Source of the DNA: Planctomycetes bacterium ADurb.Bin069
GTDB taxonomy: Bacteria; Planctomycetota; UBA8108; UBA8890; UBA8898
Direction: 5' to 3'
Assembly (NCBI GenBank): GCA_002070955.1
Contig: MWEK01000027.1
Span: 1 to 59,652, forward strand
Length of the DNA stretch: 59,652 nt
The position numbers and the translations under genes are program-made. Below are positions 49,007 through 56,327 of this stretch, piece after piece. Under the pieces are notes generated by a model that was not told the DNA's origin, made no database searches, and worked only from the letters and a program-made list of their open reading frames with translations. Numbering within the stretch: the stretch's first letter is position 1; the number at the start of each line of letters is the position of its first letter.

Positions 49007-50161
49007 CTAGACGCACATCCTCAGGATTTCGGCGACCTCCTTGGGGCCGAGATCCTCGTGCTCGCCGAGCTTGACGCCGCGGCGGTCGAGGCGGGCGGCG
49101 ACGACCTCGGCGGCCTCCGCGGGGATGCCGTACTCCGACAGGCGGGTCCGCATGCCGACGGCGCGAAAGAAGCGTTCGGTGCCCGCGATCGCCTTGAGGA
49201 TGAGCGCGTCGCCGGCGGGGCCCGTCAAGCGCATGACGCGCCGGGCGTATCGGAGGAGCTTCGTGCGCTTGCGCCGCCGCTGGTGCCGGAGGAGGGCCGG
49301 CAGCACGACGGCCAGGGATTGGGCGTGATCGATCCCGTACAGCGCCGTCAGCTCGTGGCCGATCAAGTGCGTGGCCCAGTCCTGGGGCACGCCGCAGCCG
49401 ATCAGGTCGTTGAGGGCCTGGGTGGCGCACCACACGAGGTTGGCGCGGGCCTCGTAGTCGCGGGGGTGCTTCAGCGTTCTGGGCCCCTCCTCCATGAGCG
49501 TGACGAGCAGGGCCTCGGCCTGCCGGTCTTGGAGCGGCGCGTCCACATCGTAGGTCGCGTACTGCTCCATGACGTGGACGAAGGCATCGACGATGCCGTT
49601 GGTCACCTGCCGTTTCGGGAGGGAGAAAGTCGTCGCGGGGTCGAGGATCGAAAAGCGCGGATACACCAGGGGGCTCGTGAAAGCGAGCTTCTCCCGGGAG
49701 GACTCCCGGGAGATGACCGCGCCGCCGTTCATCTCCGAGCCCGTGGCGGGCAGCGTGAGCACGCAGCCGAGGGGCACCGCCGCGGCGACCGCGGCATCCG
49801 CGGCGAGGATGTCCCAGGGATCCCGACCTTTGAAGGGAACCGCCGCGGCGATGAACTTCGTGCCGTCGAGAACCGAGCCGCCCCCGACGGCGAGGAGGAA
49901 CTTGACGCGTTCCTTGCGCGCCAGCGCGACGGCCCGCATCAAGGTCTCGTAGCGCGGGTTGGGCTCGATGCCGCCGAACTCCCGCGGAGCGCGGCCGCGG
50001 AGCGCGGCCTTGACCTCGTCGTAAACCCCGTTGCGCTTGATCGAGCCCCCGCCGTAAGTCATGAGGACCGGGACGCCGCGGGGCACCAGTTCGGCGAGCT
50101 CGGCGATGGAGCCTTTGCCGAACACCACCTTCACCGGATTGTGAAACTCGAAGTTCTGCAT
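49007..50161 (-). CDS. Iron-containing alcohol dehydrogenase (BdhA/YqhD-like)
   Basis: A 384-residue cytoplasmic NAD(P)H-dependent dehydrogenase of the group III, iron-containing type. It has VLMTYGGGSIKRNGVYDEV, the dinucleotide loop AVGGGSVLDGTKF and PATGSEMNGGAV. The metal ligands are Asp and His in GIVDAFVHVMEQY and His residues in THLIGHEL and YGIDHAQSLA. It reduces aldehydes such as butanal or glyoxal-type compounds, or oxidises alcohols. AAAGGA precedes ATG 50161, and a near-ideal promoter lies at 50241-50213. Upstream open-frame sequence to 50971 is a shadow of the kinase gene. Confidence 0.9.
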   Translation of the reverse strand: MQNFEFHNPVKVVFGKGSIAELAELVPRGVPVLMTYGGGSIKRNGVYDEVKAALRGRAPREFGGIEPNPRYETLMRAVALARKERVKFLLAVGGGSVLDGTKFIAAAVPFKGRDPWDILAADAAVAAAVPLGCVLTLPATGSEMNGGAVISRESSREKLAFTSPLVYPRFSILDPATTFSLPKRQVTNGIVDAFVHVMEQYATYDVDAPLQDRQAEALLVTLMEEGPRTLKHPRDYEARANLVWCATQALNDLIGCGVPQDWATHLIGHELTALYGIDHAQSLAVVLPALLRHQRRRKRTKLLRYARRVMRLTGPAGDALILKAIAGTERFFRAVGMRTRLSEYGIPAEAAEVVAARLDRRGVKLGEHEDLGPKEVAEILRMCV

Positions 50162-50212
50162 GCCGTGTCCTTTCCGGGCCCCCCGCGCGGGCTCAACCGC
50201 CGCTTCGAGGGT

Positions 50213-50241
50213 ATCGTAGCGGCGCGCCGCGGATCCGGCAA
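50213..50241 (-). promoter_or_regulatory. Promoter for the iron alcohol dehydrogenase gene
   Basis: Minus strand: TTGCCG (50241-50236), a 17-base spacer and TACGAT (50218-50213). Confidence 0.55.
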
Positions 50242-50262
50242 GGCGCTGACCGAGGACGGACG

Positions 50263-51204
50263 CTAGGCGATCTCGGCCGCGACGCCGTCGAGCGCCGCGA
50301 GCGCCTCGGCGGCGCTGCCGTGGCGGCGCGCGGGGTCCTTCGCCAGCAGCGTGTCGACGAAGGCCGCGAGCGCGGGCGGGAGATCGGGCTTCAGCGCGGC
50401 GATGGGCGGCGCCGCCGTTTCCGAGATCTTCCGGATGACTTCGACGGCGTCGGCGCCGGTGAACGGCAGCCTGCCGGCGAGCATCTGGAACAGAATGCAG
50501 CCGATCGCGTACAGATCCGCGCGGCGGTCGACGCGCCGGCCGCGGAGCTGCTCGGGCGCCATGTAGCCGATGGTGCCGATCAGCATGGAGTATCTGGTCA
50601 GAGCCGGCGGCCCGATCACCTTGCCCATGCCGAGGTCGGCCACCACGGGCTCGCGGTTCTCCCGGAGGAGCACGTTGGCGGGCTTCATGTCCCGGTGCAC
50701 GACTCCCGCGGCGTGGATGGCGCCGATGCCCCGCAAGACGCCCCGCGTCAGGCGCAGGGCGTCGGGGAGCGTCCAGGGGGTTCCGGCGGCCAGGCGCGCC
50801 TTCAGGTCGCCGCCGGACACGAACTCCATTGCGAGATAGAGGACCGGCTCGGCGCCGAACCCGAGGAGCCGCACGACGTTCGGGTGGGAGATCGCGCGCA
50901 GAATTTTGGCCTCGCGGAGGAAGCGCGCCGCGCGGCCGTCGTTCGCGCCGTCTGCGGGGGGTGTGAGGCATTTCAGGGCGATGTACTCCCCGCCGCGTTC
51001 CGGGTCGACCGCCTTGTACACTCTCGCGAAAGCGCCGGCGCCGATGGGCGCGACCACCCGGTAGCGGCCGATGCGCCCGTGCTCGGGCGGCTCGCGCCGG
51101 CCGCCGGGCGGCCGCGCGGTGCGCCGGGGAGGCTTCGGGACGAAGGCGGTGTCGCCTCCGGCTTTGAAGCTCCCATCGAGACGGGGTGAATCACGGTGTG
51201 TCAT
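50263..51204 (-). CDS. Hanks-type Ser/Thr protein kinase, soluble
   Basis: 313 residues. A Pro/Arg-rich N-terminal tail (about 1-45) precedes a full kinase domain: glycine loop IGAGAFARV (54-62), Lys78 in YIALK, HRDMKPANVLL (HRD 170-172), ADLGMGKV (190-192, DLG instead of DFG), and the activation segment ending in YMAPEQL (APE 216-218). There is no membrane segment or sensor domain, so it should be cytosolic and depend on partners. The start ATG 51204 is chosen because the longer frame, from 51276, begins inside the promoter. The Shine-Dalgarno (GGAG) is spaced rather far, about 11 bases. Confidence 0.87.
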   Translation of the reverse strand: MTHRDSPRLDGSFKAGGDTAFVPKPPRRTARPPGGRREPPEHGRIGRYRVVAPIGAGAFARVYKAVDPERGGEYIALKCLTPPADGANDGRAARFLREAKILRAISHPNVVRLLGFGAEPVLYLAMEFVSGGDLKARLAAGTPWTLPDALRLTRGVLRGIGAIHAAGVVHRDMKPANVLLRENREPVVADLGMGKVIGPPALTRYSMLIGTIGYMAPEQLRGRRVDRRADLYAIGCILFQMLAGRLPFTGADAVEVIRKISETAAPPIAALKPDLPPALAAFVDTLLAKDPARRHGSAAEALAALDGVAAEIA

Positions 51205-51248
51205 TGGAAATCGTTGCTCCAGCGCGGAACCGGCCGCTTGTGGAAGAA

Positions 51249-51276
51249 AGTCTACTAGCTTACTGGTGTATGTCAA
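51249..51276 (-). promoter_or_regulatory. Promoter for the Ser/Thr kinase gene
   Basis: Minus strand: consensus TTGACA (51276-51271), a 16-base spacer and TAGACT (51254-51249). It rules out the longer open frame that starts at the same TTG. Confidence 0.55.
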
Positions 51277-51321
51277 GTTCGCGGCGCCGGTCGGTCCGCC
51301 GCGGCGGGCCCGGGCCGTCCG

Positions 51322-51350
51322 TTGGGGCGGCGCGGCTCATCCGCTACAAT
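51322..51350 (+). promoter_or_regulatory. Promoter for the beta-PGM-like HAD gene
   Basis: TTGGGG (51322-51327), a 17-base spacer and TACAAT (51345-51350). Confidence 0.45.
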
Positions 51351-51407
51351 CGCGGCTCCCGCCGGGAGCGAGGCCCGCGGGAAAGAAGCGCGATATCCGG
51401 AGGTTGC

Positions 51408-52070
51408 ATGGCGCGGGCGTTTTTGTTCGACCTGGACGGCACGCTGCTCGATTCGGAGATTCTGTGGGTGGATGCGGTGCGCGGGGCGCTCGTCGAAAAG
51501 GGCTGCCCCGTGACGGCGGAGGAGGCGCTCGCGCTGGTGTACGGGCGGTCGTGGGGCGACATCTATGCGCAAGTCCGCGACGACTATCCGGGCGTGTATC
51601 CGTCGCGCGAGGCCATGAGCGAGCGCACGTGCGCGCTTTTCGAGGACCTCAAGCGCACCCGCGACATCCGCATCGAGTCGTCGATCCGCCTTCTGGCGGC
51701 GCTCGGGGAGCGCCACCCCGTGGCGATCGTTTCAGGCTCGAGCCGCCGCATGATCGCCGAGAGCATCGCGTTCATGGGAGTGGAGCCCTACGTGCGGCTC
51801 TACCTCGGCAGCGAGGACTATCCCGCGGGCAAACCCGACCCGGCCTGCTTCCTCCTTGCGGCGCGGCTGCTCGGCGTGCCGCCGGCGGCGTGCGTCGTGT
51901 TCGAGGATTCCACGGCGGGGGTGCGCGCGGCGAAGGCGGCCGGCATGCGCTGCGTCGCCCTGCGCCGCCCCGGGCGCCCGCCGCAGGATCTTTCCGAGGC
52001 GGACGAGGTCTTGGCCGATCTGGGCGCGTTCCGCCCCGAGCCTTGCGCCGAGGAAGCCGCCGGCGGCTGA
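51408..52070 (+). CDS. HAD-IA hydrolase, beta-phosphoglucomutase-like
   Basis: A 220-residue cytoplasmic enzyme. Motif I is FLFDLDGTLLDSE, motif II IVSGSSRRMI, the Lys lies in PAGKPDPACFLLAA and motif III is CVVFEDSTAGVRAAKAAGM. The four-helix cap region (about 15-80) places it with phosphatases and phosphomutases of the beta-PGM/YcjU type that act on sugar phosphates. The SGSSRR segment after motif II favours a sugar phosphatase or mutase. GGAGG at 51399 precedes ATG 51408. It is a single gene, divergent from the kinase. Confidence 0.88.
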   Translation: MARAFLFDLDGTLLDSEILWVDAVRGALVEKGCPVTAEEALALVYGRSWGDIYAQVRDDYPGVYPSREAMSERTCALFEDLKRTRDIRIESSIRLLAALGERHPVAIVSGSSRRMIAESIAFMGVEPYVRLYLGSEDYPAGKPDPACFLLAARLLGVPPAACVVFEDSTAGVRAAKAAGMRCVALRRPGRPPQDLSEADEVLADLGAFRPEPCAEEAAGG

Positions 52071-52081
52071 CGCGCGGGATT

Positions 52082-53629
52082 TCAGGAGACCGCGACGCGC
52101 TCGCGCTCCAGGGGGGCCCCGATGATCTTGCGCTGCGTCTCGGCGAAGAGAGCGACCAGGTCCTTCTCGCTCAGGGCGATCCGATCCAGCGACGCGCGGA
52201 ATTGCCGCCGGTCGATGGTCCGGTAGCCCACGCGGTAGCCGAATTCGGCGGTCACGGACGCGGCCACGTTCAGCATGTGAAGCAGCGGCCGCGATGCCAT
52301 GGCCTCGGGGCGGTGGTGCTCGCGGACGGCGAGCCTGAGCATGGCCGGGAATTGCCACTTGCGGGCGTAGATGCCGCCGAGCGTCGTGTGGGTGATGCCG
52401 AAGTATTTCTCCTCGAGGGTCTCCATGTGCTCCCGGCGCGAGAAGGATTCGCCGACGACGCAGCGGTAGGCCGCCGGGTTGTTCAAGAACAGGATATAGA
52501 CGCCGATGTTGTGGAGCAGCCCGGCCAGGTAGGCCTCGCCGGGGAACGGGTAGCGGATCTTCAGGGCGATCTTCTCGCAGATGTCGGCGCAGACCTGGTC
52601 GTGCCGCCAGCAGTCGTGCCAGTAGTAGTTGCTGCGCGGGAAGTACAGGTTCCGCGCCGCCTCCGGCAGGAGGAGGCAGCGCGCCTGGAACGGCCCGAGC
52701 AATTGGACGAGGCGCTGGAGCGTGAGATCCTCGCGCTCGATCTTGATGTTGCTGAGGGTGAGGAGCCGCAGAACCTTGGCGGTGAGCAGCGGCTCCTGGG
52801 CGAGCACGCCGCAGATGCCGGGCTGCCGGGTGCCCGGGCGGCTGTAGATTTCGAAGATCGCGGCTGGCACGTGGGGGGCCACCGCGATGTGCGTGATGTC
52901 CGGCCCCGCCGGTTCGCACGCCTCGGTCACCTTGATGCTGCTCTTGCGGATGACGCCCCTCTCCAGCAGATCCCGCAGGCCTTCCGCCGCCGCCCGGGGG
53001 CCGCGCGAGCTCGCCAGCAGGATGCGGTCCACCGTGAACCCGCTGTCGACGAGGCCGAGGATCTCCCCTTCTTCGTCGTTCGACGCCGCGTCCGGCGCGT
53101 CCTTCTCCCGATGCAGGATGACATTGCCCTCGGGGAACAGCGTGCGCGCGTAGCGGTGATCGTCGGCGCGTTTGGCGGCCTCGAGAATCACCGCCGGGGC
53201 CGAGACCAGGCCGCCGGCGGGGGGCGCGAAGGGCAGCGGCAGGTCATCGAACACGAAAGTCGCCTCGCGCCACGCCATGATTTCGTTGAGCACATCGAAG
53301 ATCTGCGCCCGCACGGCGGCGTTGAGCTGGGCGGTGGAAATCCGACCCGCGCCGACGAGCTTCTGACCGATATGGCTGGGGCCGAGGGAGCGCAGCTCGG
53401 CCGCGGTTCCCAGTTCGTCCGGCGTCAGGAAGCCCAGGCGGATCATGAAGCTGCCCAGGCGGCGCGACTCCTCGCTCGCGGTCGCGCACACCAGATCGCC
53501 CTCGTGAAAGACGAACCCCCGGTCGCCCTCCTGCGCCACGACGGTGAGGACGCCGGTCATGCGGCGCTGGTTGAGGAGCGCGATGAGATCGAGGATGCCG
53601 AAAGTGTGCAGATTGCCGTGAAAACTCAT
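52082..53629 (-). CDS. DUF4388 (PATAN-like) plus HDOD signalling protein
   Basis: 515 residues, cytoplasmic. The N-terminal ~110 residues are a DUF4388 module (MSFHGNLHTFGILDLIALLN, GVLTVVAQEGDRGFVFHEG, LGSFMIRLGFLTPDEL), found in gliding and response-regulator proteins. A linker of about 100 residues follows, then an HDOD domain (about 235-430) with LTAKVLRLLTLSNIKIE, AGLLHNIGVYILFLNN and AVREHHRPEAM. HDOD proteins sense or relay signals, often linked to motility or c-di-GMP, and usually lack catalytic HD residues. ATG 53629 has only a weak ribosome site. A -10-like TACACT lies at 53750-53745 (minus). Confidence 0.83.
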   Translation of the reverse strand: MSFHGNLHTFGILDLIALLNQRRMTGVLTVVAQEGDRGFVFHEGDLVCATASEESRRLGSFMIRLGFLTPDELGTAAELRSLGPSHIGQKLVGAGRISTAQLNAAVRAQIFDVLNEIMAWREATFVFDDLPLPFAPPAGGLVSAPAVILEAAKRADDHRYARTLFPEGNVILHREKDAPDAASNDEEGEILGLVDSGFTVDRILLASSRGPRAAAEGLRDLLERGVIRKSSIKVTEACEPAGPDITHIAVAPHVPAAIFEIYSRPGTRQPGICGVLAQEPLLTAKVLRLLTLSNIKIEREDLTLQRLVQLLGPFQARCLLLPEAARNLYFPRSNYYWHDCWRHDQVCADICEKIALKIRYPFPGEAYLAGLLHNIGVYILFLNNPAAYRCVVGESFSRREHMETLEEKYFGITHTTLGGIYARKWQFPAMLRLAVREHHRPEAMASRPLLHMLNVAASVTAEFGYRVGYRTIDRRQFRASLDRIALSEKDLVALFAETQRKIIGAPLERERVAVS

Positions 53630-53744
53630 GCTGACTCTGTGCGCGCTGCCCGGATCGCGCGCGGCGGCGCGCGCCGCCGCCGCGGCCGGCCGAAGCATCG
53701 GCGCCCCCCGCTGTGCCGGGGCGGTGTTGTCGACCCACCCGAGA

Positions 53745-53854
53745 AGTGTACGATGGCGGCGGCGCGCGCCGCACACGGGGGCCGGCGGCGCCGGCGGAAG
53801 CGGCGATTATCGGCCCGTGCACGCCTCGGCGCGGGGACGGCGAGGTGCTACACT
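53745..53854. promoter_or_regulatory. Divergent -10 elements between HDOD and lipoprotein genes
   Basis: TACACT occurs on the minus strand at 53750-53745 and on the plus strand at 53849-53854. The -35 boxes are weak. The 288-base gap 53630-53917 holds nothing else that I can identify. Confidence 0.3.
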
Positions 53855-53917
53855 CTGGTGTATGTCGCGGGCCGCCCCGGGCGCGGCTCCCGCGGCGGGT
53901 CACCGGAGGAGGCCGGC

Positions 53918-54874
53918 ATGAACCAATGGATCTCACGGCGGGGAACCTGGGCGGTTTTGAGCGGGCTCGTGTGCCTTGCGGGCTGTCAGGACTCTCCGCC
54001 GCGCAGGGACATCGATTTCGGTCCGCAGGCGCTGCGCCCGTGGCGGGCGGTGCGGGGCGTCGAGCATTACGGGCGCGGCGAGATCGGTTTGGTCCTCGCC
54101 GGCGATGCCGAGATCTGTCTGCCCTTCGGCGTCGTCGGGGCGCAGGTCGCGCGCCTCGCCGAGGAGGGCAGGGAGGTCGAGCTCTGCGCGCTGGAATGCG
54201 GATCGCCCGAGGAGGCCTTCGGCGCCTTCGCCGCGCTGCGCGCCGCGAAAGGCATCGGGCGCAACGTCGCCGCCGGGGCCGCGGCGGCGCTGCGCGACGG
54301 CGTGCTTCGGGCCTGGAAGGGACGGTACGTCGTTATCGTCACCAACGTCGCGGGCATGGCGGACGACGATCTGGTTCGTGCGGCCGGCGCGGTGCTCGCG
54401 CCGCTGGCGGAGCCGAGCCGCCTGCCGCCCCTCGTCCAGGCGCTGCCGCGGCGCAACTTGATGGCGGGCAGCGAGCTTGCCTTCGCGGACCGCCGGACGC
54501 TGGCCCTCGCGTGGGACTCCGGCGGGGAGGATCTGCTGCGCCTCGGCGACTGGGGCGTCGATGCGCCCGCCGCCGAGGGGGCTCTGGCGCAATACGTGTT
54601 CGACCGCTGCGACGGGACCCTGTGCGTCATCGCCTACAAGGATCGCGACCGCGCGGCGGCGGTGGAGAAGGACTATGTCGAGCGCCTGCGCAAAGACGCG
54701 ACCCTCTACCGGCACACCGAACGCTTCCACGAGATGCAGCGTAAGGATGGCGCGACGGCCTTGGCGAGCCGGCGCGGCGCATACCTCGTGCTAGTGCCGC
54801 CGACGAGGGCGCCCGCGGCCATGAAGACGGTTGCGGGCGAGCTCCTGCGCGCGCTGCCCGCGGACCGCGGGTGA
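53918..54874 (+). CDS. Lipoprotein resembling DUF6599
   Basis: 318 residues. A lipoprotein signal with lipobox LAGC at about residue 23 is followed by a two-fold repeated alpha/beta structure. The segment AEICLPFGVVGAQVARL followed by ECGSPEEAFGAFAALR resembles the DUF6599 pattern of uncharacterised envelope proteins. The second half repeats a similar layout, with DGTLCVIAYKDRDRAAAVEK. The function is unknown. GGAGGAGG precedes ATG 53918. An aminotransferase gene follows 42 bases later on the same strand and may be cotranscribed. Confidence 0.65.
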   Translation: MNQWISRRGTWAVLSGLVCLAGCQDSPPRRDIDFGPQALRPWRAVRGVEHYGRGEIGLVLAGDAEICLPFGVVGAQVARLAEEGREVELCALECGSPEEAFGAFAALRAAKGIGRNVAAGAAAALRDGVLRAWKGRYVVIVTNVAGMADDDLVRAAGAVLAPLAEPSRLPPLVQALPRRNLMAGSELAFADRRTLALAWDSGGEDLLRLGDWGVDAPAAEGALAQYVFDRCDGTLCVIAYKDRDRAAAVEKDYVERLRKDATLYRHTERFHEMQRKDGATALASRRGAYLVLVPPTRAPAAMKTVAGELLRALPADRG

Positions 54875-54916
54875 GGGCGAGGAGACCGGCGCGGATCGGA
54901 AAGGAGATCGGCGGAC

Positions 54917-56218
54917 ATGCATCCTCTTGCAGAGGAACTCAATCGGATCATCGCGGAAAACAATCCGGCGGTCGCGCGGCTCCTGAGCCCGCGCGGGCGG
55001 AGGCTCTTTTTCCCCAAGGGCATTCTGAGCCAGTCGGCGGAGGCCAAGGAAAAGGCGCACCGCGCCAACGCGACCATCGGCATCGCGACCGACGGCAGGG
55101 AGCCCCTGTATCTGAAGTGCATTCACAAGCACTTCCGGGATGTGCCTCCGGCGGAGATCTACCCTTACGCCCCCTCGACCGGCAGGCGGGACCTGCGCGA
55201 GGCATGGCTCGCGAAGCTGCTCGAGGAGAATCCCAGGCTTGCGGGCAAGCCGCTCAGCCTCCCCGTCGTGACGAGCGGACTGACCCACGGCCTCAGCGTG
55301 GTCGGCGACCTCTTCGCGGGGGAGGACGATGTGATCTTGGCGCCGGACAAGTTCTGGGGCAACTACCGCCTGATCTTCGAGGTGCGCCTGGGCGCGCGGA
55401 TGGCGACGTTCCCGCACTACGACGCGGCGGGCGGCTTCAATGTCGAGGCGCTCGGGAACGCGCTGCGCGCCCGCCCCGCCGATTCCAAGACCATCGTGCT
55501 CCTCAATTTCCCCAACAACCCCACGGGCTACGCGCCGACGCACGAGGAAGTCGAGCGCCTGACGGCGACGCTGGTCGCGGCCGCCGCCGAGCGCGACATT
55601 CTGGCGGTGTTCGACGACGCCTACTTCGGCCTCTTCTACGAGAAGGAGTGCTGCACCGAGTCGGCCTTCGCGCCGGCTTGCGATGGCGCCCGGCGGCTCC
55701 TGTGCGTCAAGGCCGATGCGGCCACGAAGGAGGAGTTCGTGTGGGGCTTTCGCTGCGGGTTCCTGACCTTCGGCCTGCGCGACGGGACGAAGGCGCTCTA
55801 CGAGGCCCTCGAGAAGAAGGTCGCCGGCGCCGTGCGCGGCTCGGTCTCCAACGTCGCGCTCATCGCGCAGACGCTCATCCTCCGGGCCTTGAAGGATCCC
55901 GCCTTCCGGGGGGAGCAGCAGGCCGCCCGCGCCGTCCTCGCGCGGCGCGCGCAGCGCGTCCGGGAAGTCGCGCGCCGCCCCGCGTACCGTGACGCGTGGG
56001 ATGTCTACCCCTTCAACGCGGGCTATTTCATGTGTCTGCGCCTGAAGGGTGTCGACGCCGAGGCGCTCAGGATTCATCTCCTTGACCGCTACCAGGTGGG
56101 CACGATCGCGACGAGCGCGGAAGACCTGAGGGTCGCGTTCTCGTCGGTGCCGATGGAGCAGATCGAGGAGGTGTTCGAGGTGATCGCAAAGGGGGTGCGG
56201 GAGCTCAGGAAGGCGTGA
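54917..56218 (+). CDS. Class I/II PLP aminotransferase
   Basis: 433 residues, cytoplasmic. Fold-type I features are visible: IYPYAPSTGRRDLREAWL, TSGLTHGLSVVGDLFAG, NFPNNPTGYAPTHEE (the conserved Asn-Pro), VFDDAYFGLFYEKE (Asp and Tyr contacting PLP), the Lys candidate in ADAATKEEFVWGFRCGF, and the terminal Arg region EDLRVAFSSVP. It is an aspartate/aromatic-type aminotransferase with unknown substrate. AAAGGAG precedes ATG 54917. It is downstream of the DUF6599-like lipoprotein gene, with no obvious functional link. Confidence 0.85.
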   Translation: MHPLAEELNRIIAENNPAVARLLSPRGRRLFFPKGILSQSAEAKEKAHRANATIGIATDGREPLYLKCIHKHFRDVPPAEIYPYAPSTGRRDLREAWLAKLLEENPRLAGKPLSLPVVTSGLTHGLSVVGDLFAGEDDVILAPDKFWGNYRLIFEVRLGARMATFPHYDAAGGFNVEALGNALRARPADSKTIVLLNFPNNPTGYAPTHEEVERLTATLVAAAAERDILAVFDDAYFGLFYEKECCTESAFAPACDGARRLLCVKADAATKEEFVWGFRCGFLTFGLRDGTKALYEALEKKVAGAVRGSVSNVALIAQTLILRALKDPAFRGEQQAARAVLARRAQRVREVARRPAYRDAWDVYPFNAGYFMCLRLKGVDAEALRIHLLDRYQVGTIATSAEDLRVAFSSVPMEQIEEVFEVIAKGVRELRKA

Positions 56219-56249
56219 GTCGGGCCGCGGGCCGGCATCGGGCGGCGTC

Positions 56250-56278
56250 TTGTCGCGGGGGCCGGCCGCGGGTACGAT
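56250..56278 (+). promoter_or_regulatory. Promoter for the HZS-alpha-like gene
   Basis: TTGTCG (56250-56255), a 17-base spacer and TACGAT (56273-56278). Confidence 0.55.
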
Positions 56279-56327
56279 CGAGGGCGCCGCGGCGGCGCGC
56301 GCCGCCGGCCGGCGGGAGGCGGGCCGC

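Noticed and set aside
51205..51276. 24-codon N-terminal extension of the Ser/Thr kinase
   Set aside because: Its TTG start is the -35 box of a consensus promoter.
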